This document shows positions 1 through 8,374 of a DNA stretch of 64,000 nucleotides, in pieces. The position numbers and the translations under genes are program-made. The stretch comes from Saccharopolyspora gloriosae. Lineage in GTDB: Bacteria > Actinomycetota > Actinomycetes > Mycobacteriales > Pseudonocardiaceae. Under the pieces are notes generated by a model that worked only from the letters and a program-made list of their open reading frames with translations, did no database searches and was not told the origin of the DNA. The stretch covers positions 1,240,001-1,304,000 of the forward strand of contig NZ_CP059557.1 in NCBI RefSeq assembly GCF_022828475.1, in the 5' to 3' direction. The first letter of the stretch is position 1, and every line of letters begins with the position of its first letter.

Positions 1-935
1 ATGCGGGCAGCGACGTCACGCTGTGGGCACGCCGCGCGGAAGTCGCGGAACGGATCAACACCGAGCACCACAACCCCGGCTACGTGCCCGGCGTCGCGCT
101 GCCCGCCGCGCTGCGGGCCACCGACGACGCCGCCGAGGCGATGCACGGCGCCGAGGCAGTGGTGCTCGCCGTGCCCAGCCAGACGTTGCGGGAGAACCTG
201 GCGGGCTGGCAGCCGCTGCTGCCGCCGGACGCCACGCTGGTCAGCCTCGCCAAAGGCGTCGAACTCAGCACCCTCAAGCGGATGAGCGAGGTCGTCGCCG
301 AGGTCGCAGACGTGCCGATGGACCAGGTCGCCGTGGTCTCCGGCCCGAACCTGGCCATGGAGATCGCCACCGAGCAGCCCACCGCGACCGTCGTCGCCTG
401 CACCGACCACGACCGTGCCGTCGCGCTGCAGGCCGCGTGCTCCACCGGCTACTTCCGGCCGTACACCAACACCGACCTGGTGGGCATCGAGCTGGCCGGG
501 GCGTGCAAGAACGTGATGGCGCTGGCGTGCGGCATGGCCGCCGGGCTCGGCTACGGGCAGAACACGATGTCCTCGCTGATCACCCGCGGGCTGGCGGAGA
601 CGACGCGGCTGGGCGCCGCGCTCGGAGCGGAGCCGATGACCTTCGCGGGGCTCGCCGGGCTGGGCGACCTGGTCGCCACCTGCACCTCGCCGTTGTCGCG
701 GAACCGGACCTTCGGGGAACGGCTCGGGCGCGGCGAGACGCTGGCGCAGGCGCAGGACGCCACGAACGGCCAGGTCGCGGAGGGCGTGAAGTCCTGCTCG
801 TCCATCCGGGAACTCGCCGCCCGGCACGGCGTGGAAGTGCCGATCACCGAGGTGGTGCACCAGGTGTGCCACGAGGGGCTCGGGCCGGTGCCGGGTGCGG
901 CGATGCTGCTGGGACGGGAACCCAAACCGGAGTGA
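1..935 (+). CDS. gpsA: Glycerol-3-phosphate dehydrogenase [NAD(P)+], 5'-truncated by window edge
   Basis: Reduces dihydroxyacetone phosphate to sn-glycerol 3-phosphate in the cytosol, feeding phospholipid synthesis. The frame is open from base 3 and the first residues ([11 protein letters not shown]) already lie inside the N-terminal Rossmann domain, so only the start and the first glycine-rich loop are missing. Family motifs follow in order: [12 protein letters not shown], then [20 protein letters not shown], which carries the catalytic lysine, then a [12 protein letters not shown] segment typical of the C-terminal helical domain. The next gene starts 80 bp downstream on the same strand. The family assignment is firm; the true start cannot be seen. 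Confidence 0.95.
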   Translation, partial: AGSDVTLWARRAEVAERINTEHHNPGYVPGVALPAALRATDDAAEAMHGAEAVVLAVPSQTLRENLAGWQPLLPPDATLVSLAKGVELSTLKRMSEVVAEVADVPMDQVAVVSGPNLAMEIATEQPTATVVACTDHDRAVALQAACSTGYFRPYTNTDLVGIELAGACKNVMALACGMAAGLGYGQNTMSSLITRGLAETTRLGAALGAEPMTFAGLAGLGDLVATCTSPLSRNRTFGERLGRGETLAQAQDATNGQVAEGVKSCSSIRELAARHGVEVPITEVVHQVCHEGLGPVPGAAMLLGREPKPE

Positions 936-1015
936 ACCGGCACCGCCCCGTTGCGGACGGGCACCTCGTGGACGCCTAGATTGCGTGAGCACGGGTTCGT
1001 ACGGGGAGGTCACAG

Positions 1016-2122
1016 GTGGCGGAGAGCAGCGTCGAATTCGGAGACGGCACCAAGTGCGTGCACGGCGGTCACGGCGACCCCCGCCCGGGTGCTCCGCTGG
1101 CGCCGGGACCGGTGTTCGCCGCGCCCTACCACCTCGGCGGTCCGGAGGCGGACTTCTACGGCCGGGCCGGAAATCCTTCCTGGCGGGCGCTGGAAACGGC
1201 CATCGGCGAGCTCGACGGCGGGGAGTGCGTGCTGCTGCCCTCCGGCATGGCGGCCATCAGCGCCGTGCTGCGCTGCGTGCTCCGCGCGGGAGATTCGCTG
1301 TTGGTGCCCGGTGACGGCTACTACGCGACCCGGCAGTTCGTGCAGGAGGAACTCGCCGAACTCTCGTTGCGCGTCCGGGAGATCCCGACGGCGGGGCCGT
1401 GGCCGGAGGACGTCTTCGACGGGGTCCGGCTTGTCCTGCTCGAAACGCCGTCCAACCCGGGCCTGGACGTCTGCGACATCGCCGAACTGGCGCGGCGCGC
1501 GCACCGGGCCGGAGCGCTGGTGGCCGTGGACAACACCACCGCCACCCCGCTCGGGCAGCGGCCGCTGGAACTCGGTGCGGACATCGCGCTCGCCAGCGAC
1601 ACCAAGGCCCTGACCGGGCACAGCGACGTGCTGCTCGGGCACGTGTCGACGGCCGACGGCGCGCTGGCGCAGCGGCTGCGCCGGGCGCGCACCCTTTCCG
1701 GCGCCATCCCCGGGCCGTTCGAGACTTGGCTGGCGCACCGCAGCCTCGGCACCCTCGATCTGCGACTGGCGCGGCAGGCGTCGAACGCGGCCGAGCTGGT
1801 GGCGGCGTTGCTCGAGCATCCGGCGGTGACCGGCCTGCGCTGGCCGGGCCTGCCAGGGGACCCGGCGCACCGGCTCGCGAGTGCCCAGATGCGGCGCTGG
1901 GGCGGGGTGTTCAGCTTCGAGCTGGCGGACGCGGACGCGGTGGCGGAGTTCGTGCACCGCAGCGAGCTGGTCGTGGCGGCGACCAGCTTCGGCGGGCTGC
2001 ACAGCACGGTGGACCGGCGGGCGCAGCACGGCGACCCGGTTTCGCCGGGATTCGTGCGGTTCTCGACCGGATGCGAGGACGCATCGGACCTGGTCACGGA
2101 TGTACTCGCGGCACTGTCCTGA
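1016..2122 (+). CDS. PLP-dependent Cys/Met metabolism enzyme, cystathionine gamma-lyase-like
   Basis: A 368-residue enzyme of the Cys/Met-metabolism PLP family (cystathionine gamma-lyase, gamma-synthase, methionine gamma-lyase). The PLP-binding lysine is K197 in ALASDTKALTGHSDV, and the cofactor aspartate lies in VAVDNTTATP near residue 172. The substrate-region motif LLETPSNPGLDVCD is near residue 145. GTG at 1016 is preceded by a GGGGAGGT ribosome site at 1002-1009. Substrate choice inside the family cannot be read from sequence alone, but a cysteine dioxygenase gene lies next on the same strand. This makes a role in forming or degrading cysteine plausible. Confidence 0.9.
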   Translation: MAESSVEFGDGTKCVHGGHGDPRPGAPLAPGPVFAAPYHLGGPEADFYGRAGNPSWRALETAIGELDGGECVLLPSGMAAISAVLRCVLRAGDSLLVPGDGYYATRQFVQEELAELSLRVREIPTAGPWPEDVFDGVRLVLLETPSNPGLDVCDIAELARRAHRAGALVAVDNTTATPLGQRPLELGADIALASDTKALTGHSDVLLGHVSTADGALAQRLRRARTLSGAIPGPFETWLAHRSLGTLDLRLARQASNAAELVAALLEHPAVTGLRWPGLPGDPAHRLASAQMRRWGGVFSFELADADAVAEFVHRSELVVAATSFGGLHSTVDRRAQHGDPVSPGFVRFSTGCEDASDLVTDVLAALS

Positions 2123-2715
2123 GCGGTCGCGGGTCCTTTTGCTCGGGTGGTCGCTGCTCAGCGGCTTCGCCGTGACCAGATGAACGCGGTGATCGCGAAC
2201 TGATGATGAACATCACTTTCAGCTAGAAGTGCTCGCGGTCGATAGGTGATCATGCTGGTTGACGCGTTGTGATCACGCTCAATGTGTTGACACTGCGGTG
2301 TGACGTCCGCGCAATCGGCTTGACGGGTTCCTTCTGGCGCTGGTTCACTACGCGGCGTGTTGCGAGCCATGACCGATGGACGAGGTCACATCGACCTGCG
2401 CCGGGTGGCGAGCGCGCTTTGTCCGCAGCGGTGATCGACCCCGCTGACGGTAGTCATCCCACGATCGGCGAATCGGCTTCTCCGGGCGACGCGGTCCCCG
2501 AACCGAACTGATCGACCCGCGCGATCAGCGCGCCGCGGTCGGCCGATCCGCGAAACCGGAACCGCCCTGGGCACGGGCGGCGGTCGAGCGGGATCTCCAC
2601 TTCCGTCCCCTGCGCAGCGCCCCTACGGGGAGATCGCGTCGCAGGGACGTGCGTCGCCGGGCTCATCACCGCCTGCACTCCCACTTCCCGAACTCACGAT
2701 CATTGAGGACTCCCC
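2123..2715. other. 593-bp intergenic stretch, no convincing gene
   Basis: Short open frames here show no recognisable protein. The part from about 2180 to 2310 is visibly richer in A+T than the flanking genes. A fragment of the family 1 intergenic repeat lies at about 2139-2183 (see the copy at 3208). Candidate TTGAC hexamers occur near 2259 and 2286, but I could not pair them with a convincing -10 element. Confidence 0.5.
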
Positions 2716-3192
2716 GTGTTCGCCGTACCCCCCAACACCGTCGCCGTCGACGCCGATCGGTCCCTCGCGCATCCCGTGCGGATCGCCCGCGAGCTCGCCG
2801 TCGACCGGCTCTCCTGGGCGCACCGCTTGCGCTACGACCCGCAGCAACGCTGGGCGGGCCTGCTCGAACGCACCGCCACGCACGAAGCCTGGCTGCTGAG
2901 CTGGCTTCCCGGCCAGCGGACCGAACTGCACGACCACAGTGGCGCCACGGGGGCTTTCACCGTGGTCTCCGGCAACGTCACCGAACGAGTCGTGCGGACC
3001 GCAGGCGCCGCGCCCGTCGAGGAATGGCACACCCTGGAGACCGGCCAATCCCGGGTCTTCGGTCCCGACTACGTACACCAGGTGATCAACGACGGCCCGG
3101 ACCCGGCGATCACCGTCCACGTCTACCGCCCCGGCCGCACGCAGATGACCCTTTACTCCCTGCACCCCGTAGAGGGCCTCACCCGCGCCTGA
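2716..3192 (+). CDS. Cysteine dioxygenase family protein (cupin)
   Basis: A 158-residue cupin matching bacterial type I cysteine dioxygenase, which oxidises cysteine to cysteine sulfinate with a mononuclear iron. The metal histidines are visible in LHDHSGATGAFTVVSG near residue 75, and a third histidine is in YVHQVINDG near residue 118. The C-terminal TVHVYRPGRTQMTLYSL is also family-like. The GTG start at 2716 has GAGGA at 2705-2709. The gene sits between a Cys/Met PLP enzyme and a MocR regulator. Family membership is confident; substrate specificity is inferred. Confidence 0.87.
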   Translation: MFAVPPNTVAVDADRSLAHPVRIARELAVDRLSWAHRLRYDPQQRWAGLLERTATHEAWLLSWLPGQRTELHDHSGATGAFTVVSGNVTERVVRTAGAAPVEEWHTLETGQSRVFGPDYVHQVINDGPDPAITVHVYRPGRTQMTLYSLHPVEGLTRA

Positions 3193-3207
3193 CTCAGGGC
3201 TCCTTGC

Positions 3208-3399
3208 GGAATGGGCTGCGTAGTGGGTCGCCCAGCGGAACCTCAGCGGCTTCCCCGCTGCGGGATCGATTTCTCATGCAGGCCGCCCCCTGCACCGTGA
3301 AATCGCTGTCCTCGCGAGGAAGCCGCTGAGAACCCGCCGGTGGTCGACCTGCTGGGGTGGTCACTGCTCAGCGGCTCCGCCAAGACACGGATCAAGCCC
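3208..3399 (+). repeat. Family 1 intergenic palindromic repeat, copy A
   Basis: The element starts 16 bp after the cysteine dioxygenase stop. It contains inverted arms cctcagcggcttcc (3241-3254) and ggaagccgctgag (3318-3330), with a weaker inner inversion around gatttc/gaaatc, so one long imperfect hairpin is possible. A conserved tail, ctgctcagcggctccgcc, follows at about 3364-3381. Related copies are at 3605, 11755, 25475 and 32115, with fragments at 2139 and 12541. Confidence 0.85.
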
Positions 3400-3604
3400 A
3401 TTCGGCGAGGACTCTCACCCCGTCGCGAACGGTCATTCGTCGTCGCCTTGTCAACGGCGAAGCCGCGCCTGACGGCGAAGCCGTGCCGTTGACGGGGAAG
3501 TCCGCGAAGGGCGGGCGAATCCCCGCCTGCCCCGCGGCCGAAGGCCGTGCCTTGCGGCGAAGCCGTGCCTGGATGCGCGAAGCGCATAGCCCACGTCAAA
3601 TAGG
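3400..3604. repeat. Spacer between repeat copies with short repeated hairpins
   Basis: This spacer separates two oppositely oriented family 1 copies. The decamer ggcgaagccg recurs three times, and gtcaacggc (3450-3458) is inverted as gccgttgac (3485-3493), which gives another hairpin. No gene is supported here. The stretch may be an older decayed part of the same repeat array. Confidence 0.55.
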
Positions 3605-3742
3605 TACCACCGGCGGGTTCTCAGCGGCCTTCTCGCGAGGACGGCTTTTTCCCTCGTGGCCGGAGCCACTTGGGAAAAGATCCCGCAGCGAGAAGCCCGC
3701 TGAGGTTCCGCTACCCGACCCCCAAAGCAGGCCATTCTGAAA
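3605..3742 (-). repeat. Family 1 intergenic palindromic repeat, copy B (inverted relative to A)
   Basis: Read on the minus strand, this resembles copy A: accaccggcgggttctcagc at its left edge mirrors the right part of A, and gatcccgcagcgagaagccc mirrors its left part. It lacks the distal ctgctcagcggc tail. It ends about 50 bp before the MocR start. The inner loop differs most between copies, while the stem arms are conserved. Confidence 0.8.
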
Positions 3743-3795
3743 CGCGACGGCATAACGATGGCATCATCGGGAGGCCGAGCGGGAGGAATCCTGAG

Positions 3796-5235
3796 ATGCC
3801 ACATGCGGTGCCCGCGGCGAGTTCGCCGCTGCTGGAACCGGCCATCGAACTACGCCGCGACGAGGACCGGCCGCTCGCCGTGCAACTCGCCGACGCGCTC
3901 CGCCGTGCCGCCACCCTCGGTCAGCTCCGCGGCGGTGACCGGTTGCCCTCGACCAGGGCGCTGGCCCGGCACCTCGCCGTCAGCCGCACCGTCACCGCCG
4001 CCGCCTACGAGCAGCTGCACGCCGAAGGCTGGATCGTCGGCAGGCACGGATCCGGCACCTACGTCACCACCGCCCCGCCCGGATCCCCTTCCACCGCAAC
4101 AGGATCCGGCGCCGGACCCGCACTTCGGGGAACCGAGGCGACGGTGCGGCTGATGCCGGGAATCCCGTGGACGGACGGCATCGACCGCGCGGCGTGGCGC
4201 CGGGCCTGGCGGGCCGCCGCCGACCGCGAACCTGACGAGGCACGGCGGCTCGCGGGCGTCGACCAGTACCGCGAGGCCGTGGTGGAACACCTGCTGCGGC
4301 ATCGCGGCATGACCACCGGCGGCCCGCACCTGGGCACCGTCGTGGCCACCGGCGGAACGACGGCGGCCGTCACGGAGCTGGCCGCGGCGGTGCTCGGCCG
4401 CGGCGCCACCGTTGCCGTGGAGGAACCGGGTTACCAGCGCGCGGTGCAGACGCTGCTGGCCGCCGGGGTGAACGTGGTGCTCGCTCCCGTTGATCACGCC
4501 GGGATCGTCGTCGAGGCCATTCCCAGGGGAGTGCGGGCCGTGTACTGCTCGCCGGCGCACCAATATCCGATCGGCGGCAGGCTTCCCGCGGATCGCCGCG
4601 TCGCGCTCGTCGAACGAGCCCGCGCCGAGGGCTGGCTGATCGTGGAGGACGACTACGACGGCGAACTGCGCTACGACGTGGCGCCGTTGCCGGTGCTGGC
4701 CTCGATGGCCCCGGACGTGGTGGTGCACTTGGGCACCACCAGCAAGATCCTCACCCCGACGCTCGGCGTGGGCTGGATGCTGGGGCCGGACCGGGTCGTG
4801 GCCGAAGTGCTGGAGCACCGGGAGCGCACCAGCACCGGCCCGGCGCCCGCGGGGCAGCGGGTGCTCGTCGAGTTCGCGCGCAATGGAGATCTCGGACGGC
4901 ACCTGCGCAGGCTGCGCCGGGAACTGTCGCAGCGGCGCGGCCTCGTCGTGGCACGGCTGGGCGAAGCGGGCATCGAGGTCTTCGGTGACGAAGCGGGAGC
5001 CCACGTGGTGCTGCCGCTGCCGTCCGCCGAAACGGAACAGCGGATCGTGGACCGGGCCGCGGAGCACGGCATCATGCTGGACGGGCTGCGCAGGCATCAT
5101 CACGGGCCGCAGCAGTGGACCGGAGTCGCGCTCGGTTACGCATCGTGCACACGTGCTGACCTGGAGCGTTCACTGCGGCTCGTGGCTCGATGGTGCGACG
5201 AGGAGGTCGCTGGCGGCGCGTCCGCCTGCAGGTAG
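3796..5235 (+). CDS. MocR/PdxR-type regulator: GntR winged helix fused to aminotransferase-like domain
   Basis: A 479-residue regulator with an N-terminal GntR-type winged helix (residues about 15-85, with [19 protein letters not shown] as recognition region) and a class I aminotransferase-like domain. The PLP lysine is in [16 protein letters not shown]. Such proteins usually sense PLP or amino compounds and control vitamin B6 or amine genes. An upstream in-frame ATG exists, but ATG 3796 is chosen because GGGAGGA lies at 3781-3787 and the domain begins just after it. It lies 10 bp upstream of ddl and downstream of two Cys-metabolism genes, which are possible targets. Confidence 0.9.
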   Translation: MPHAVPAASSPLLEPAIELRRDEDRPLAVQLADALRRAATLGQLRGGDRLPSTRALARHLAVSRTVTAAAYEQLHAEGWIVGRHGSGTYVTTAPPGSPSTATGSGAGPALRGTEATVRLMPGIPWTDGIDRAAWRRAWRAAADREPDEARRLAGVDQYREAVVEHLLRHRGMTTGGPHLGTVVATGGTTAAVTELAAAVLGRGATVAVEEPGYQRAVQTLLAAGVNVVLAPVDHAGIVVEAIPRGVRAVYCSPAHQYPIGGRLPADRRVALVERARAEGWLIVEDDYDGELRYDVAPLPVLASMAPDVVVHLGTTSKILTPTLGVGWMLGPDRVVAEVLEHRERTSTGPAPAGQRVLVEFARNGDLGRHLRRLRRELSQRRGLVVARLGEAGIEVFGDEAGAHVVLPLPSAETEQRIVDRAAEHGIMLDGLRRHHHGPQQWTGVALGYASCTRADLERSLRLVARWCDEEVAGGASACR

Positions 5236-5245
5236 GGTTTCGCGC

Positions 5246-6337
5246 ATGACTCAGCGCAAGACCAGGGTGGCCGTCGTCTTCGGCGGACGAAGCACCGAGC
5301 ACGGCGTTTCCTGCCTGTCCGCGGGCAGCGTCCTGAGCCACCTGGATCCGGAGCGCTTCGATGTCGTTCCGGTCGGCATCACCCAGGAAGGCGCCTGGGT
5401 GCTGGGCACCTCGGACCCGGCCGAGCTGGAGATCCGCGACCGCCGCGCGCCCGAAGTCGCCCCCGGCACCGCCGTCGCGCTTCCCGGGGACCCGACGCGG
5501 CGCGACCTGATCCTGGTCGATCCCGGCCGCGGCGGCGAGGTCCTGTCCGAAGTGGACGTCGTTTTTCCGGTGCTGCACGGCGCTTTCGGCGAGGACGGCA
5601 CCATTCAAGGGCTGCTGGAGATGGCCGACGTGCCCTACGCGGGGCCGGGCGTGCTCTCCAGCGCGGTGTCGATGGACAAGGAGTACACCAAGAAACTCCT
5701 CGCGGCCGAAGGCATCTCGGTCGGCACCTACGAGGTGCTCCGCCGCGACGAGTCCACTTTGGATGATCGGCGCCGGGAGCGACTCGGGCTGCCCGCCTTC
5801 GTCAAGCCGGCTCGGGCGGGTTCCTCGCTCGGCATCACCAAGATCACCGACTGGGCACAGCTGGACGCCGCCGTCGCCGAGGCCCGCCGCACCGACCCGA
5901 AGGTCATCATCGAGACCGCCGTCGTCGGTCGCGAGATCGAATGCGGCGTCCTCGAATTCCCGGACGGCCGCATCGAAGCCTCGCTGCCCGCCGAGCTCCG
6001 CGTCACCGGCACCGCCGACTGGTACGACTACGAGTCCAAATACCTCGACGACGTCACCGAATTCGACATTCCCGCGAAGGTCGGCGACGACACCATCGAC
6101 CGGCTGCGCGACACCGCGGTCACCGCGTTCCGCGCACTGGAGTGCCAAGGCCTGGCGCGAGTCGACTTCTTCGTCACCGAGGACGGCGAACTCATCGTCA
6201 ACGAGGTCAACACGATGCCCGGATTCACCTCGATCTCGCTGTATCCGCGGATGTGGGCGCAGACCGGCGTCGACTACCCGGCACTGCTGACCACCCTGAT
6301 CGAAACGGCTCAGGCCCGCGGCACCGGCCTTCGCTGA
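5246..6337 (+). CDS. ddl: D-alanine--D-alanine ligase
   Basis: This ATP-grasp enzyme joins two D-alanines for the peptidoglycan stem peptide in the cytosol. It is 363 residues long, as expected. Visible motifs are [18 protein letters not shown] at the N-terminus, [15 protein letters not shown] near residue 110, the ATP-grasp loop [11 protein letters not shown] near residue 185, and [18 protein letters not shown] near the end, which binds metal and substrate. ATG 5246 is selected because homologues begin a few residues before the glycine-rich loop. It follows the MocR gene by 10 bp and may be co-transcribed with it. Confidence 0.96.
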   Translation: MTQRKTRVAVVFGGRSTEHGVSCLSAGSVLSHLDPERFDVVPVGITQEGAWVLGTSDPAELEIRDRRAPEVAPGTAVALPGDPTRRDLILVDPGRGGEVLSEVDVVFPVLHGAFGEDGTIQGLLEMADVPYAGPGVLSSAVSMDKEYTKKLLAAEGISVGTYEVLRRDESTLDDRRRERLGLPAFVKPARAGSSLGITKITDWAQLDAAVAEARRTDPKVIIETAVVGREIECGVLEFPDGRIEASLPAELRVTGTADWYDYESKYLDDVTEFDIPAKVGDDTIDRLRDTAVTAFRALECQGLARVDFFVTEDGELIVNEVNTMPGFTSISLYPRMWAQTGVDYPALLTTLIETAQARGTGLR

Positions 6338-6356
6338 CCCGCCGCGGGCGGCTCGA

Positions 6357-6929
6357 TCAGGGGAAGACGGGCTGCTTGGGAAGCGTGCGCAACTGGGCGG
6401 AGAGGTCCTGCACGGGTCCGCTGCCGGAGTTCTCCGGCGCCGTCAGCGCCACGTACACGGGGCGGTCCACCGCGAGCCACGAGGTGTTGCCCGCTTCGGT
6501 GATCCGCAGCCAGCTCACCCCGGAGATGTCCACCAGCGGCGAAGTCGGGGTGAGTTCGGCGGGAGCGGACAGGCCGCAGCGCACCGTGATCGGGTCGTGC
6601 TCGGCATCGCCCCACGCGACCGCGCCCGGCGGAATCGGCTCGGCGAGATCCCGCCGGGGGACCGGTGCACCGTCCACGTCCAGTTCGGCGGGCAGCGCGG
6701 CGAGCAGCTTCGCGCAGTCCGGTTCCTCGGCGTCAGGGGAGGGGATGGGCGGCAGCGCGAGCGGACCGGTGCGGCGGGCCTGCTGCGCCGCCTCCACCGC
6801 GTCCTGCTCCCGCTGCTCGGAGAACCGGGACACCAGCCCGAGGGTGATCACGCCCAACGCCAGGAGTCCGCTGAGCGTGAGCGCCACGATCAGGACCGGC
6901 TTGGGGAACTTCGGATGCTCGTCGACCAC
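6357..6929 (-). CDS. DUF3515 family membrane-anchored protein
   Basis: A 190-residue protein with one N-terminal membrane segment (about residues 12-33: VLIVALTLSGLLALGVITLG) and an extracytoplasmic domain. The conserved DCAKLLAALPAEL segment and several Cys and Trp residues are typical of the actinobacterial DUF3515 family. The same family stands next to ddl and thiL in mycobacteria. It is convergent with ddl across a 19-bp gap. Function is unknown; the neighbourhood suggests an envelope role, but this is only inference. Confidence 0.85.
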   Translation of the reverse strand: MVDEHPKFPKPVLIVALTLSGLLALGVITLGLVSRFSEQREQDAVEAAQQARRTGPLALPPIPSPDAEEPDCAKLLAALPAELDVDGAPVPRRDLAEPIPPGAVAWGDAEHDPITVRCGLSAPAELTPTSPLVDISGVSWLRITEAGNTSWLAVDRPVYVALTAPENSGSGPVQDLSAQLRTLPKQPVFP

Positions 6930-6975
6930 GGGCTCAACTACAGCACGTGCGGGTGAAACGCCTGGAACTGGGCGC

Positions 6976-7209
6976 TCACAGGTGCACGACGGGACACGTC
7001 AGCGTCCGCGTGATGCCTTCCACGTTCTGGATGCCCGCGACGACCATCTTTCCCAGTTGGTCGACATTCTCGGCCTCGGCGCGCACGATCACGTCGTACG
7101 GACCGGTCACGTCCTCGGACGTGATCACGCCGGTGGAGCCGGAGATCTCGGCGGCGACGGCGGCGGCCTTGCCGACTTCGGTCTGGATGAGGATGTATGC
7201 CTGAACCAC
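6976..7209 (-). CDS. Stand-alone Lrp/AsnC ligand-binding (RAM) domain protein
   Basis: A 77-residue protein consisting only of the Lrp/AsnC regulation-of-amino-acid-metabolism domain. It starts with an AYILIQTEVG strand and contains the VTGPYDVIVRAEA and GITRTLTCPVV segments. There is no DNA-binding helix-turn-helix. GTG at 7209 (minus strand) has AAGGGG a few bases upstream and gives the usual length for such stand-alone proteins. It is divergent from thiL, with a 97-bp shared promoter region. It may bind small effectors or modulate full-length Lrp proteins. Confidence 0.88.
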   Translation of the reverse strand: MVQAYILIQTEVGKAAAVAAEISGSTGVITSEDVTGPYDVIVRAEAENVDQLGKMVVAGIQNVEGITRTLTCPVVHL

Positions 7210-7306
7210 GGCGTGCCCCTTCGTCTCGGCCTTGTGCGCGGGGTAGGAAACTGGGAGAAAACTACCCCATCGGGCCGAGCGGATGCTCAAGAAAGGGAGG
7301 TCTGAC

Positions 7307-8272
7307 GTGGGTTCGGACACTTCGGCGCAGGACCAGACCGTGTCCGAGGCCGGTGAGTTCGGCCTCATTCAGCGGGTGACCTCCGGGCGGCCGCAGCCCG
7401 CCGCGACGCTGCTCGGTCCCGGTGATGACGCCGCCGTGCTGGCGGCGTCCGACGGCCGGGTGGTCGCGACCACCGACGTGCTGGTCGAGCAGGTGCACTT
7501 CCGGCTGGCCTGGTCGACGCCGCACCAGGTGGGGCGCAAAGCGGTCGCGGTGAACCTGTCCGATCTGGCGGCGATGGGCGCGGTCCCGACCGGCCTGCTG
7601 GTGGGGATCGGCTGCCCGCCGGAGACGCCGATCTCGGTGGTGGACGAGCTGTCGGCGGGCATGTGGGAAGAGGCGCAGCGAGTCGGCGCCGGGATCATCG
7701 GCGGAGACATGGTGAGCGCGCCGGCGCTGACGATCTCCATCACGGCGCTGGGCGACCTGCAGGGCCGCACCCCGGTGACCCGGTCCGGCGCGTGCCCCGG
7801 CGATGTCGTCGCGGTGGCCGGGCGGCTCGGCTGGGCCGCGGCCGGCCTCGCGGTGCTGGGGCGCGGATTCCGCTCACCGGTGGCGGTCGTCGGTGCGCAG
7901 CGGGTGCCGGAACCGCCGTACGACGCGGGGCCGGTGGCCGCCGACGCGGGTGCCACCTCGATGATCGACACCTCGGACGGGCTGCTGGCCGATCTCGGGC
8001 ACATCGCGGAGGCTTCGCAGGTCGGCATCGACCTGCGGGACGAGTTGATCGAGGTGCCGCAGCGGCTCACCGAGGTCGCCTCGGCACTGGGGGCGGACGC
8101 CCGGCACTGGGTGCTCACCGGTGGTGAGGATCAGGCGCTGGCGGCGACGTTCCCGCCCGATCGGCCGTTGCCGGAGGGCTGGCGTGCGGTGGGGTCCGTG
8201 GTGGAGGGCGGCGGAGTCACCGTGGACGGCGCGACCTACGAGGGCTCCTCGGGGTGGGAACACTGGCGGTGA
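7307..8272 (+). CDS. thiL: Thiamine-monophosphate kinase
   Basis: Phosphorylates thiamine monophosphate to the active cofactor thiamine diphosphate. The 321-residue protein has the AIR-synthase-like fold motifs GPGDDAAVL, TTDVLVEQVHF, NLSDLAAMGA and IGGDMVSAP, which bind Mg-ATP. The C-terminal MIDTSDGLLADLGHIA and LTGGEDQAL motifs complete the family pattern. An ATG at 7283 is in frame, but AAAGGGAGG at 7292-7300 is six bases from GTG 7307, which decides the start. It ends just before a strong bidirectional terminator. Confidence 0.95.
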   Translation: MGSDTSAQDQTVSEAGEFGLIQRVTSGRPQPAATLLGPGDDAAVLAASDGRVVATTDVLVEQVHFRLAWSTPHQVGRKAVAVNLSDLAAMGAVPTGLLVGIGCPPETPISVVDELSAGMWEEAQRVGAGIIGGDMVSAPALTISITALGDLQGRTPVTRSGACPGDVVAVAGRLGWAAAGLAVLGRGFRSPVAVVGAQRVPEPPYDAGPVAADAGATSMIDTSDGLLADLGHIAEASQVGIDLRDELIEVPQRLTEVASALGADARHWVLTGGEDQALAATFPPDRPLPEGWRAVGSVVEGGGVTVDGATYEGSSGWEHWR

Positions 8273-8323
8273 TCACCTGAACAGGTTTCGCCCTGATCCT
8301 TAGCCGGATTGTCCGGTATGGCA

Positions 8324-8361
8324 CGAAAAAGCCCGGCGGGAATTCCCGCCGGGCTTTTTCG
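8324..8361. terminator. Bidirectional rho-independent terminator between thiL and MHS transporter
   Basis: A perfect palindrome has ten-base GC arms (gcccggcggg/cccgccgggc) around an AATT loop, flanked by five A on the left and five T on the right. It therefore works as a stem with a U tract on either strand. It lies in the gap between convergent genes. Confidence 0.93.
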
Positions 8362-8374
8362 CGTTCGAGCCGAT

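Noticed and set aside
2269-2511. 80-codon frame in the intergenic region after the PLP lyase
   Set aside because: No ribosome site and atypical codon use; more likely non-coding DNA next to a repeat fragment.
3450-3493. Repeated ggcgaagccg units considered as a CRISPR-like array
   Set aside because: Units are only ten bases, irregularly spaced, without unique spacers or cas genes; they form part of the palindromic repeat region.
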